This document shows, one piece after another, positions 53,949 through 62,515 of a DNA stretch of 64,000 nucleotides. Origin of the DNA: Flavobacterium zepuense (lineage in GTDB: Bacteria; Bacteroidota; Bacteroidia; Flavobacteriales; Flavobacteriaceae); contig NZ_VJVZ01000010.1 in the NCBI RefSeq assembly GCF_007097145.1, positions 62,001 through 126,000 of the forward strand. Direction: 5' to 3'. Every line of letters starts with the position of its first letter. Within the stretch, counting starts at the first letter, position 1. A program made the translations under genes and the position numbers. Under the pieces are notes generated by a model. That model made no database searches, had not been told where the DNA came from, and was given only the letters and a program-made list of their open reading frames with translations.

Positions 53949-55463
53949 TTATGCTTTAGCCTCTAAAGTTGTAAGGCCAAGCACTTTGCTGGAATGTTCT
54001 CTTACTTTAGCAAGCAGCTCAGGGTTTGTGTTAAGCTCTATACCATATGATGGTATCATAGCCTTAAGCTTCTCCTGCCATTCCGGTGTGTTTATCTTAT
54101 TAGGGAAACAACGTGCTAACATATCAACCATGATAGATACCGCCGTACTTGCACCCGGCGAAGCGCCAAGCAATACCGCAAGTGTACCATCGGCACTGTT
54201 AATAACCTCTGTACCAAACTCTAATTTACCACCTTCTTCTTCATCTTTTTTAATTACCTGTACACGCTGCCCTGCTGCTTCCAGCACCCAGTCCTGCATT
54301 TTAGCATCAGGGATGTATTCCCTTAACGCATCAAGCCTGTCTTCTTTAGATTGCGTAACCTGCTGAATTAAATACTTAGTCAGTGGTATGTTATGATATC
54401 CCGCCGCCAGCATCGGGCCTATGTTATTGGCACGTATAGACGTGATAAGGTCCATATAAGATCCCTGTTTTAAGAACTTGGTACTAAATCCGGCATACGG
54501 ACCAAATAGCAACTCTTTTTTGCCGTTTATCATACGGGTATCTACGTGAGGAACTGACATAGGCGGCGCCCCAACAGAAGCTTTACCGTATACTTTAGCA
54601 TTGTGTTTTTCTATAACTTCTTCGTTAATACATTTAAGCCATTGCCCACTTACCGGGAAACCGCCAAAACCTTTCCCTTCCGGGATATCGGCTTTTTCAA
54701 GCAAATGTAACGATCCGCCACCGGCGCCAATAAATACAAAATCGGCATAGGCACGGGTTTTATCTCCCGTTTTAAGGTCCTTTATTTTAAATTTCCATTT
54801 ATTGCTTCCGCTCAAAGAGCGGCGCATGCTGGTTATTTCATGTCCAAAATGTATGGTTACGTTAGGCTGCTCGGCAAGCCATGCAAACATATCGCGGGTA
54901 AGTTCGCCAAAATTCACATCGGTACCTATTGGCATATTCGTAGCAGCAATGGGAGTATTACCATCGCGTCCTTTCATTACAAGAGGCATCCATTCGGTTA
55001 TGGTTTTAGGGTCTTCGCTAAACTCCATACCTTTAAACAATGGGTACTGCTGTAATGCTTCATACCTTTTTTTAAGGTAATCAACATTTTCCTCGCCCCA
55101 TACAAAGCTCATATGCGGTATGCTGCGCACAAAATCCTGCGGGTTATTTATAAGCCCACGCTCTACAAGGTGCGCCCAAAACTGCTTGGAAACCTCAAAC
55201 CACTCGGCTATTTTAACCGCTTTAGAGGCATCTATGCTACCATCTGGCTTTTGCGGGGTATAGTTTAGCTCACAAAAAGCAGAGTGCCCTGTACCGGCAT
55301 TGTTCCATGCATCAGAACTTTCGGCGGCAGCCATATCAAGCCTTTCGTAAATAGTAATTTTTACCGTAGGCATAAGCTCCTTAAGAAACATGCCTAATGT
55401 AGCGCTCATTATACCGGCGCCTATAAGAACCACCTCTGGCTCCTGTTGTATGTTTGTGGACAT
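53949..55463 (-). CDS. mqo: Malate:quinone oxidoreductase
   Basis: 504 residues from ATG 55463 ([20 protein letters not shown]). The longer frame to 55484 is excluded because its start lies in a promoter box. Membrane-associated FAD enzyme that oxidises malate to oxaloacetate and feeds the quinone pool. FAD-binding [16 protein letters not shown], then [89 protein letters not shown] normal family length. Confidence 0.96.
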   Translation of the reverse strand: MSTNIQQEPEVVLIGAGIMSATLGMFLKELMPTVKITIYERLDMAAAESSDAWNNAGTGHSAFCELNYTPQKPDGSIDASKAVKIAEWFEVSKQFWAHLVERGLINNPQDFVRSIPHMSFVWGEENVDYLKKRYEALQQYPLFKGMEFSEDPKTITEWMPLVMKGRDGNTPIAATNMPIGTDVNFGELTRDMFAWLAEQPNVTIHFGHEITSMRRSLSGSNKWKFKIKDLKTGDKTRAYADFVFIGAGGGSLHLLEKADIPEGKGFGGFPVSGQWLKCINEEVIEKHNAKVYGKASVGAPPMSVPHVDTRMINGKKELLFGPYAGFSTKFLKQGSYMDLITSIRANNIGPMLAAGYHNIPLTKYLIQQVTQSKEDRLDALREYIPDAKMQDWVLEAAGQRVQVIKKDEEEGGKLEFGTEVINSADGTLAVLLGASPGASTAVSIMVDMLARCFPNKINTPEWQEKLKAMIPSYGIELNTNPELLAKVREHSSKVLGLTTLEAKA

Positions 55464-55481
55464 TATATGAGTTTGAAAATG

Positions 55482-55489
55482 CAAATTTA
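55482..55489 (-). promoter_or_regulatory. Putative -7 box of mqo
   Basis: Minus-strand TAAATTTG, 18 bases upstream of the ATG chosen. Confidence 0.5.
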
Positions 55490-55569
55490 CTTTGAAACTG
55501 TGTAAAAATTATCACAATTACAACGGTAGATTTTACCAATAACCATTTTTACGGAAACTAAAATAAAAT

Positions 55570-55983
55570 TTATTTATTTTTTTGAATTAAATAATCCTGA
55601 AGCAAAATTGTTGCAGAAATCTCATCAATTAACCCCTTATCTTGCCGTTGTTTCTTTTTTAGGCCACTATTTATCATGGTCTGGAAGGCCATTTTACTCG
55701 TAAAACGTTCATCTACCCGTACCACCTGCATATCAGGAAATTGATTAGTAAATTTTGCGGTAAAAGCATCTATTAGGCCTGCGCTTTGTGAGGGCAACCC
55801 GTTCATTTGTTTTGGCTCGCCAATAAGCACTTTCTCTACCTTTTCTTTAGCAAAATAGTCCGTTAAAAAAGCCAGCGCCGTGCCCGATGGTATCGTAGTT
55901 AAGCCCGAAGCTATCAGCTGCATTTCATCAGTAACCGCAATGCCGGTACGTTTTTCGCCGTAATCTATAGCAAGTATTCTCAT
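55570..55983 (-). CDS. ruvX: Holliday-junction resolvase-like YqgF/RuvX
   Basis: 137 residues, standard size. RNase H-like fold: MRILAIDYGEKRTGIAVTDE (first Asp), VEKVLIGEPKQMNG, VRVDERFTSKMAFQ, LIDEISATILLQDYL (last Asp). Essential in many bacteria, involved in 16S rRNA 5' processing and suggested in recombination. 97 bases after the methyltransferase stop, with repeats between. Confidence 0.95.
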   Translation of the reverse strand: MRILAIDYGEKRTGIAVTDEMQLIASGLTTIPSGTALAFLTDYFAKEKVEKVLIGEPKQMNGLPSQSAGLIDAFTAKFTNQFPDMQVVRVDERFTSKMAFQTMINSGLKKKQRQDKGLIDEISATILLQDYLIQKNK

Positions 55984-55989
55984 AACTTT

Positions 55990-56090
55990 TAGTTTAAAGT
56001 TTCAGGTTTAAAATTTCAGGTTACCAAAATTGCTACTAACCACTATATACAAACGGTCAAATAACTTGAAACCTGAAACCTTAAACTTTT
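55990..56090. repeat. GTTTAAAGTTTCAGGTTT repeats in inverted arrangement
   Basis: AGTTTAAAGTTTCAGGTTTA at 55991 and ATTTCAGGTT at 56013 on plus; the inverse AACTTGAAACCTGAAACCTT at 56064-56083. The end of the methyltransferase frame (stop at 56081) lies within the last copy. A hairpin may form. Confidence 0.65.
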
Positions 56091-56815
56091 CTCCCTATCC
56101 GCAAAAGTAACGGAAAAGTTACACTCTTATCGCTTTTCTCCCACGATTGTTGCAGCTCGACCCTAATGATATCAATTGGGTTGCTGCCGTTCTTTTTGAT
56201 GTAATGCTGGGTGGCGCTCCACGTTTCTAAATAGCCAATCAGCTGTTCCAGCGTCCATGTAAAATGGTTGGTAAATTTTTGCGTTTCAACCTCATTAAAA
56301 GGAAAAGGAATGGTGGTGTAATTCTCGTCGAGGTAGCGGCGTTCGGCATCCCAGTAGGGGCCCACAATATCATAATAAAACTTATGGAGTATTTTATCGG
56401 TATCGGCATTGGTACTAAAAAGGCCGTAACCCAGTACGGCAAAAATCCCATCGGGCTTTAAAATACGGTACACCTCTTTATAGAACGCATCAAAATCAAA
56501 CCAGTGTATTGCCTGCGCAACAGTAATAAGGTCGAACCGGCTTTCGCCGAAATGTGTTTCCTCTGCACGCACTACCTTATAGCTTATGTTAGGAGCCTGA
56601 GTGGCATTATGCAGTTGTTTCTCACTAATGTCGGTGCCATAAACTTCTTTAAAGTATTTGGCAAGCTGGGCCGCTACTTGTCCGTTACCGGTTGCCACAT
56701 CCAGCGCAGCATCTTTGTCAGATACTAAAGAAGCTATGTAAGCTATCATTTCGGGCGGGTAATACGGGCGGTATTGCGCGTAGGCTTTTGCCTGGGTAGA
56801 AAAATTATCTTTCAT
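56081..56815 (-). CDS. Class I SAM-dependent methyltransferase
   Basis: 244 residues. Rossmann fold, motif I LDVATGNGQVAAQLAKYFK, then YGTDISEKQL, VRAEETHFGES and the post-motif FDLITVAQAIHWFDF typical of ubiquinone/menaquinone- or small-molecule-methylating UbiE-like enzymes (NDAQ-type VAQAIHW). Substrate unknown. Stop codon lies in a short repeat (see 55990). Its promoter region overlaps a TTTACGTAAA palindrome. Confidence 0.86.
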   Translation of the reverse strand: MKDNFSTQAKAYAQYRPYYPPEMIAYIASLVSDKDAALDVATGNGQVAAQLAKYFKEVYGTDISEKQLHNATQAPNISYKVVRAEETHFGESRFDLITVAQAIHWFDFDAFYKEVYRILKPDGIFAVLGYGLFSTNADTDKILHKFYYDIVGPYWDAERRYLDENYTTIPFPFNEVETQKFTNHFTWTLEQLIGYLETWSATQHYIKKNGSNPIDIIRVELQQSWEKSDKSVTFPLLLRIGRKV

Positions 56816-56823
56816 TAAAATCG

Positions 56824-56907
56824 TATTTACGTAAAGATAAAAAATGTATTAGGAAATAGTGTTTTAACTTTTGACATTATACTTGTGATTTTAGCATTTA
56901 CGTAAAT
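56824..56907. promoter_or_regulatory. Two TTTACGTAAA palindromes in the divergent promoter region
   Basis: ATTTACGTAAAG at 56824-56835 and ATTTACGTAAAT at 56896-56907, centres 72 bases apart. The first covers the TATCTTTA (-7-like) region of the methyltransferase on the minus strand; the second lies just ahead of the dapD -7 box. Looks like an operator pair for a dimeric regulator. Confidence 0.55.
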
Positions 56908-56926
56908 ATAATTTAATACGGAGTTG

Positions 56927-56934
56927 TATCTTTG
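56927..56934 (+). promoter_or_regulatory. Putative -7 box of dapD
   Basis: TATCTTTG, a perfect match, 18 bases before the ATG at 56953. Confidence 0.5.
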
Positions 56935-56952
56935 CCCCACCTAACAATAGCC

Positions 56953-57768
56953 ATGAATACACTACAACCCATTATTGAAAACGCGTGGGATAACCGCGCC
57001 TTACTACAGGAAGAAACCACTATTAGCGCCATTCGCGAAGTTATAGAACTGCTTGATACAGGCAAACTGCGTGTAGCCGAACCTCTTGAAGGCGGGTGGC
57101 AGGTTAACGAATGGGTTAAAAAAGCCGTAGTAATGTATTTCCCGATACAAAAAATGGAAACCCTGGAAGCTGGTATATTTGAATACCACGACAAGATGCT
57201 GCTTAAACGCAACTATGCCGAAAAAGGCATTCGCGTAGTACCAAACGCTGTAGCACGCTATGGTGCTTATATATCATCGGGCGTTATATTAATGCCAAGT
57301 TATGTAAACATAGGCGCTTATGTAGATGAAGGCACTATGGTTGATACCTGGGCTACTGTGGGCAGCTGTGCACAGATAGGCAAAAACGTTCACCTTAGCG
57401 GTGGTGTGGGCATAGGCGGTGTTTTAGAGCCCCTGCAGGCCGCACCTGTTATTATAGAAGACGGAGCATTTATTGGCTCGCGCTGTATTGTTGTAGAGGG
57501 TGTTCGTGTAGAGGCCGAGGCGGTTCTTGGTGCTAACGTATGCCTTACTGCATCTACTAAAATTATAGATGTTACCGGAGACGAACCTGTAGAAATGAAG
57601 GGTGTTGTACCCGCACGCAGCGTAGTAATACCGGGCAGCTATACTAAAAAGTTTGCCGCAGGCGAATTTCAGGTGCCGTGCGCCCTTATTATTGGCAAGC
57701 GTAAACCGTCTACCGATTTAAAAACTTCGCTAAATAATGCCTTAAGGGAATACGACGTAGCGGTATAA
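56953..57768 (+). CDS. dapD: 2,3,4,5-tetrahydropyridine-2,6-dicarboxylate N-succinyltransferase
   Basis: 271 residues from ATG 56953 (MNTLQPIIENAWDNRALLQE); a TTG start at 56932 would lie in the promoter. Lysine and peptidoglycan-precursor (meso-DAP) synthesis. Left-handed beta-helix with hexapeptide repeats (SGVILMPSYVNIGAYVDEGT, VGSCAQIGKNVHLSGGVGIG, GAFIGSRCIVVEGVRVE) and the family ends IIGKRKPSTDLKTSLNNALR. Nine bases before the GT2-GT9 gene, so perhaps one transcript with it. Confidence 0.97.
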   Translation: MNTLQPIIENAWDNRALLQEETTISAIREVIELLDTGKLRVAEPLEGGWQVNEWVKKAVVMYFPIQKMETLEAGIFEYHDKMLLKRNYAEKGIRVVPNAVARYGAYISSGVILMPSYVNIGAYVDEGTMVDTWATVGSCAQIGKNVHLSGGVGIGGVLEPLQAAPVIIEDGAFIGSRCIVVEGVRVEAEAVLGANVCLTASTKIIDVTGDEPVEMKGVVPARSVVIPGSYTKKFAAGEFQVPCALIIGKRKPSTDLKTSLNNALREYDVAV

Positions 57769-57777
57769 CGACTAAAA

Positions 57778-59619
57778 ATGAGCGTTAAAAAAACTAAGAT
57801 TTCGGCACTTGCCATTATTTATAACGAGGAGCACAACATAAGGGAATACCTTGATAATATGTCGTTTGCCGACGAGATTATAATTGTAGACTCTTACAGT
57901 ACCGATGCTACCCCGAAAATTGTTATTGAAGAATACCCGCATGTAAAGTTTTACCAGCGGGTATTTGACGATTTCTCTTCGCAAAGAAATTATACGTTAG
58001 ATCTTGCTTCTTATGATTGGGTAACTTTTTTTGATGCCGATGAAAGGGTTTCTAAAAAAGGGATTGCAGAGATCATTAAGACAATAGACAGCGAGCCTGA
58101 AGAAGTAGCTTATGTGGTAAAACGTGTGTTTTTTTACGAGGGCAGGCCGCTGATAAACAATATTTTTAACGCCGATAAAATCGAGAGAATCTTTAGACGA
58201 TCTAAATGCAGGTATACGAAAAAACTGGTTCACGAAAAGCTGGATATACACGGTAAAACCGGCGAGCTAAAAGTTGCTATAGACCACTATACCTTTAAAA
58301 CTAAAGAAGAGTTTTTAAATAAAAGGCTGCAATACTCCCAGCTTAAGGCAAAGGAGCTGTTAGATAAGCACATAACACCAACTTACTATCACCTTAGCAT
58401 ACGCCCTAAATTCAGGTTTTTTAAGTATTACATCCTTAAACTTGGTTTCCTTAACGGAAGCCGTGGTTATGGTATTGCCCGTATATTACAGCACGATGAG
58501 TACATGCGCTACATATACCTGCAGGAAATGCAGGAGGCTAAAGATGGCGGGCAGGCTGCAAAAAAGATACTTGTCATTCAGCAAAAAATGATTGGCGATG
58601 TGCTGGTTAGCACCATTTTATGCAATAACCTTAAAAAGGCGTATCCAAAGTCAGAAATTCATTACCTGATATACCCTTTTACAAAACCTGTGGTAGAAGG
58701 TAATCCCAATATTGATAAAATAATTCTTTTTGAAAGTGAATACAGGGATAGTAAATGGAAATTCTTTAAATTTCTTTTACAAACCCGCAAAGAAAAGTAT
58801 GATATTGTAATTGATGCATATGGCAAGTTAGAGAGCAATCTTATTGTTGCTTTTTCGCGTGCTGATAAAAAAATAGGCTTCTACAAGCCATATACCAGCT
58901 ATATTTACACCCATACGGTTAATGAAATTAAACAACCTGTAGATAATGCAGGCCTGGCCATAAACAACAGGCTGGAACTGCTTAGCGCTTTAAACCTTAC
59001 TATTGAGTTAGACCGCAAGCCTAAAATTTTTATGTCGGGCGAAGAGCGTGAACACGGCAAGGAAGTGCTTTTACAGCATGGCATTACTCCCGGCACTACG
59101 GTTTATATGATAGGTGTTTTAGGAAGCTCTAAAACAAAAACATATCCTTATGCCTATATGGCACAATTGTTAGATGTTATCGGACAAAAGCCTAATGTAT
59201 GCCTTTTGTTTAACTACATACCGGTACAAAAAAAGGAAGCAGAAGCTATATACAATCTTTGCAGTGACTTCACTAAGCAGAAAATACGCATGGATATCGT
59301 ACCAGGTGGTGTGAGGGAATTTCTTTCTATACTCTCGCAATGCGATGCCATTATAGGTAATGAAGGAGGGGCGGTAAATATGGCTAAGGCTATAGATATT
59401 CCGTCGTTTACCATATTTTCTACATGGATCAAGAAAGAGGCCTGGAACTCATTTGAGAATGGGAAATCTATCGTGTCCGTACATTTAAAAGATTACAAAC
59501 CGGAGCTTTATGGCGATAACTCTCCAAAAGAGATGAAGCCTCAGGCGCTTAGATTGTACGAGGAATTTACCCCTGACCTAATTGTACCTCTTTTAAAAGA
59601 ATATATTGCGGCTAATTAA
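57778..59619 (+). CDS. Bifunctional glycosyltransferase: GT2 domain fused to GT9 heptosyltransferase-like domain
   Basis: 613 residues. Residues about 8-250 form a GT-A GT2 domain (SALAIIYNEEHNIREYLDNM, IIVDSYSTD, FFDADER with DAD at 86-88, LVHEKLDIHG) like the WaaE/KdtX core beta-glucosyltransferases. Residues about 262-610 form a GT-B GT9 domain (KILVIQQKMIGDVLVSTI, HYLIYPFTKPVVEGNP, YDIVIDAYGKLESN, GSSKTKTYPYAYM, and the donor-site GNEGGAVNMAKAIDIPSFTI). Probably adds two successive sugars to the LPS core on the cytoplasmic face. Convergent with the next gene, stops overlapping by three bases. Confidence 0.88.
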   Translation: MSVKKTKISALAIIYNEEHNIREYLDNMSFADEIIIVDSYSTDATPKIVIEEYPHVKFYQRVFDDFSSQRNYTLDLASYDWVTFFDADERVSKKGIAEIIKTIDSEPEEVAYVVKRVFFYEGRPLINNIFNADKIERIFRRSKCRYTKKLVHEKLDIHGKTGELKVAIDHYTFKTKEEFLNKRLQYSQLKAKELLDKHITPTYYHLSIRPKFRFFKYYILKLGFLNGSRGYGIARILQHDEYMRYIYLQEMQEAKDGGQAAKKILVIQQKMIGDVLVSTILCNNLKKAYPKSEIHYLIYPFTKPVVEGNPNIDKIILFESEYRDSKWKFFKFLLQTRKEKYDIVIDAYGKLESNLIVAFSRADKKIGFYKPYTSYIYTHTVNEIKQPVDNAGLAINNRLELLSALNLTIELDRKPKIFMSGEEREHGKEVLLQHGITPGTTVYMIGVLGSSKTKTYPYAYMAQLLDVIGQKPNVCLLFNYIPVQKKEAEAIYNLCSDFTKQKIRMDIVPGGVREFLSILSQCDAIIGNEGGAVNMAKAIDIPSFTIFSTWIKKEAWNSFENGKSIVSVHLKDYKPELYGDNSPKEMKPQALRLYEEFTPDLIVPLLKEYIAAN

Positions 59620-60425
59620 TCAGTAGAGATGCCTGTTAGGGTGCGAACCACTTTATTTTTACGGGTGTACTCGCGGATATCGTTATTTTTTTTCCAGGTA
59701 GCATCGTCAACATAACCGCGTGCGTGGTCCAAGTGTATACAAATGGCGCTATACCGAATTTGCTTGCTCTTAAGCCCTTTGTTAAATAATCTTTCACCAA
59801 GTTCGCGGTCTTCGCCGCCATATTGCATCTGGGTATTAAAACCATTTACATCTATAAGGTCTTTTTTATAAGCCGATGCATTATGCCCGTTCCATGATGC
59901 TTTAGTAGGCGTAATAAAATTAAGCAGCTTCGCCATAAAACCGTTAGCAGTAAGCTTGCCGGTTTTTTTAGCGCCTAAACCATTTTGCTTAAGCCAGTGC
60001 ACATCAAAACAATTTTGGTTTACAATATCCTCACGTGTAATTGCATCTGACGTTTGCATAGGCAACTTAAAATACCCTCCCGATAAAAAGTAACCTGCTT
60101 GCCTGTGTGACAGATGCGTTGCTACAAAGTCGGCACGGGGTATACAATCGCCATCGGTAAAAATAAGGTAATCGCTTTGAGCAGCCATTATGGCCTTATT
60201 AAGTATCATTGTTTTCTGAAAACCATTATCTTCCTGCCATACATGTACAATGGGCATAGATATTTCCTGAGCCAGCCTTTCAAGAAGGGTTTTTGTGGCC
60301 GGGCCGCTGCCGTCATCGGCAATTATAATTTCAAAATCCTTTTCAGTTTGTACACTAAAGCCCCATATAACTTTTTCAAGCCATGCTTCGGCATTATAAG
60401 TACTCATTATAACTGACGCTTTCAT
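59616..60425 (-). CDS. GT2-family glycosyltransferase
   Basis: 269 residues. GT-A fold: ASVIMSTYNAEAWLEKVIWG, FEIIIADDGSGPAT, QEDNGFQKTMILNKAI, LIFTDGDCIPRADF (DGD metal site), and the galactosyl/chondroitin-type C-part WNGHNASAYKKDLIDVNGFN and YGGEDRELGERL. Likely works on a surface glycan of the LPS/capsule type. -7 box TAAATTTG at 60446-60453. Confidence 0.9.
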   Translation of the reverse strand: MKASVIMSTYNAEAWLEKVIWGFSVQTEKDFEIIIADDGSGPATKTLLERLAQEISMPIVHVWQEDNGFQKTMILNKAIMAAQSDYLIFTDGDCIPRADFVATHLSHRQAGYFLSGGYFKLPMQTSDAITREDIVNQNCFDVHWLKQNGLGAKKTGKLTANGFMAKLLNFITPTKASWNGHNASAYKKDLIDVNGFNTQMQYGGEDRELGERLFNKGLKSKQIRYSAICIHLDHARGYVDDATWKKNNDIREYTRKNKVVRTLTGISTD

Positions 60426-60445
60426 TGTATACAGTTGTTTGGCAG

Positions 60446-60453
60446 CAAATTTA
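60446..60453 (-). promoter_or_regulatory. Putative -7 box of the GT2 gene
   Basis: Minus-strand TAAATTTG, 20 bases before the ATG at 60425. Confidence 0.45.
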
Positions 60454-60458
60454 TGCCA

Positions 60459-61223
60459 TTATTTTTTTAAGAAATTTAGTTTTTTCTTAATTGCCCTTTT
60501 TCTCCAGAATTTTGCCTGAAAATCGGCTGTTTTTTTCCAAAGCACCTCAAATATCTCATTTTCCGGCCTGTTATACAGCTTAGCATATTCATTACTCATT
60601 ACGGCAACCATTTCCTGTTTAGGTGTAAGCCGTTTAAGGTTTTCCATGCGGAGTTCAAAATCCATATGGTCATGAAAATTCATACGGTTAAGGTCTACCA
60701 GAAAAAAGGCGTACTGCCCACTCCCTAAATTTTTAATCAACGTATTACCGGGAGAATGATCTGTAAATTCAACTCCTTTTTCATGTAGTAAAAAACTAAA
60801 GTGGGTAAATTGCCTCAAAATATTTTCATGGTCAGGAAAATCAGGTATTTCAACCAGTTCCCTAAAAGTAAGGTCGGCCACCAGCTGCTCGCTTATATAA
60901 TAGCTATCTAAAAAAGCCAGGGCATTGTAATTTTCAAAATAGGCAATCGGCTGCGGTGTACCTATACCCTTCTCCAGCAAAATATTGGCAAACTCATAAG
61001 AACGTTTAGCCTTAGATTTCCTAAAAAAACGGTATACTATCTTGTTAAGTAAATTAGGTACCCTAAACGATTTTACATTAGCGGTAATTCCGTTAAGGTT
61101 AAAGGTTTTTATCTTGTTCCTCTTACCATTCACAAATAAAGTGCCCGTAGTTTCAAAATTTTCTATAATACCGGTAATCTCCTTCTGTTGGCTAAGAAAT
61201 TTTGGCGCTATAACTTTATTCAT
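60459..61223 (-). CDS. Lipopolysaccharide kinase (KdkA/InaA-like)
   Basis: 254 residues from ATG 61223 (MNKVIAPKFLSQQKEITGII); an upstream ATG at 61235 is only seven bases from the promoter box. Protein-kinase-like fold of the Kdo/LPS kinase family: catalytic loop FTDHSPGNTLIK (Asp155, Asn160) and metal-binding FLVDLNRMNF (Asp177). A Lys/Arg-rich segment (FRKSKAKR) and C-terminus (KRAIKKKLNFLKK) may touch the membrane. Would phosphorylate Kdo or a heptose of the LPS core. In the glycan cluster between two glycosyltransferases. Confidence 0.85.
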   Translation of the reverse strand: MNKVIAPKFLSQQKEITGIIENFETTGTLFVNGKRNKIKTFNLNGITANVKSFRVPNLLNKIVYRFFRKSKAKRSYEFANILLEKGIGTPQPIAYFENYNALAFLDSYYISEQLVADLTFRELVEIPDFPDHENILRQFTHFSFLLHEKGVEFTDHSPGNTLIKNLGSGQYAFFLVDLNRMNFHDHMDFELRMENLKRLTPKQEMVAVMSNEYAKLYNRPENEIFEVLWKKTADFQAKFWRKRAIKKKLNFLKK

Positions 61224-61242
61224 GTGCTGGTGCAATTTTGCA

Positions 61243-61250
61243 CAAAAATA
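61243..61250 (-). promoter_or_regulatory. Putative -7 box of the LPS-kinase gene
   Basis: Minus-strand TATTTTTG, 19 bases before ATG 61223. Confidence 0.45.
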
Positions 61251-61376
61251 ACCATTTTTAAATTTGCCATGTTACCATTATCATCAAATAGTAAAAAAAT
61301 GGTAAAAAGCTCCTAAATAATTGTGCGAGTGGCAAACTAACAGATGCTTTTTATATTTTTACATCAAATTGAAAAA

Positions 61377-62447
61377 ATGAAAAAAGTTTTTTTAGAAACG
61401 CACAATATAAAAAATCCGGCAACAGGCCTGGGCACCTTTAATTACGGACTCATAAAAGGCCTTAGCAACCAAGACCTTAGCAACTTAGAAATAACTTTAT
61501 CTGCCTACAAGCCCCAAACACTTAAGGACGAGTTTAAAGACACCTTTAAGTACAAAAAGGTATATTCTTTTAACAGGTATAAAGCTTTCAGCGTTTCTAC
61601 AAAACACGATTTATGGCATTCTGTAAATCAAAACACCAAGTTTGAGCCTTCTAAGGTTAGTAAATACCTGCTTACCGTTCATGATGTAAACTTTGCAGAC
61701 CAGGCAACTATAAAAGATACCTCATCTAAAAGAGGTAAGTTGTTTTACGGCAAGCTTGAAAGATGCCATGCCATTACGTATATATCAGAATTTGCAAAGC
61801 AGCACACCCACCAGTACTTTGATGTGCCTAACGTGCCGGAATATGTTATCTACAATGGCAATCCCATTACGGCACTTACTGATACTACGAATTATACACC
61901 TGAATTTCCGGTTGATAAACCGTTCTTATACACTATTGGCGACTTTTTAGAGAAAAAAAACTTTGAATCAATCGTAAGGATGATGCAGTTTGTACCCGAC
62001 TTTAATTTGATCTTATCGGGTAACAATAACAAACCTGCCGGAGATAAGATACGCGAGGCCATAACGGAACTGAAACTCCAGGATCGCGTTTTCCTTACAG
62101 GCAAGGTAAGCGATGCCGGTAAACAGTTTTACCTTAAAAATTGCGCCGCCTTTTTGTTTCCGTCTATTGGCGAAGGTTTTGGCCTGCCGCCTATTGAGGC
62201 CATGCGATTTGGTAAGCCGGTTTTTTTAGCTAACAGGGCCTCGTTGCCCGAAATTGGTGGCGAGCATGCCTTTTACTGGGATGAATTTGACCCGGAACAC
62301 ATGGCATCAGAATTTTATAGAGGTTTTGACATTTATAAGAATAACGTACCTTTTTACGAAGAAAAGCTTACCCAAAGGGCATTATCTTTTAACTGGGATG
62401 ATGCCGCAAAGCAATATTTAGACGTATACCATTCCTTACTAAAATAA
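61377..62447 (+). CDS. GT4-family glycosyltransferase
   Basis: 356 residues from ATG 61377 (MKKVFLETHNIKNPATGLGT); an earlier in-frame ATG at 61344 is less likely. GT-B fold: GLGTFNYGLIKGL, YLLTVHDVNFAD, CHAITYISEFAKQHTHQYFD, FLYTIGDFLEKKNFES, FLTGKVSDAG, and the donor motif FLFPSIGEGFGLPPIEAMRF (E-x7-E). Transfers a hexose-type sugar in LPS/capsule building. Its divergent neighbour is the LPS kinase. Confidence 0.92.
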   Translation: MKKVFLETHNIKNPATGLGTFNYGLIKGLSNQDLSNLEITLSAYKPQTLKDEFKDTFKYKKVYSFNRYKAFSVSTKHDLWHSVNQNTKFEPSKVSKYLLTVHDVNFADQATIKDTSSKRGKLFYGKLERCHAITYISEFAKQHTHQYFDVPNVPEYVIYNGNPITALTDTTNYTPEFPVDKPFLYTIGDFLEKKNFESIVRMMQFVPDFNLILSGNNNKPAGDKIREAITELKLQDRVFLTGKVSDAGKQFYLKNCAAFLFPSIGEGFGLPPIEAMRFGKPVFLANRASLPEIGGEHAFYWDEFDPEHMASEFYRGFDIYKNNVPFYEEKLTQRALSFNWDDAAKQYLDVYHSLLK

Positions 62448-62465
62448 TACCTTTTATACACTTTA

Positions 62466-62502
62466 TTACCAAAATGTAAGTGCTGTGTACTAATTTTGGT
62501 AA
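62466..62502 (+). promoter_or_regulatory. Inverted repeat overlapping the aminotransferase promoter
   Basis: TTACCAAAAT (62466-62475) and ATTTTGGTAA (62493-62502) are exact complements around 17 bases. The right arm overlaps TAATTTTG (62491-62498), a TANNTTTG box, which is 17 bases before the ATG. Looks like an operator over the -7 box. Confidence 0.5.
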
Positions 62503-62515
62503 AAATTACAGCAGC

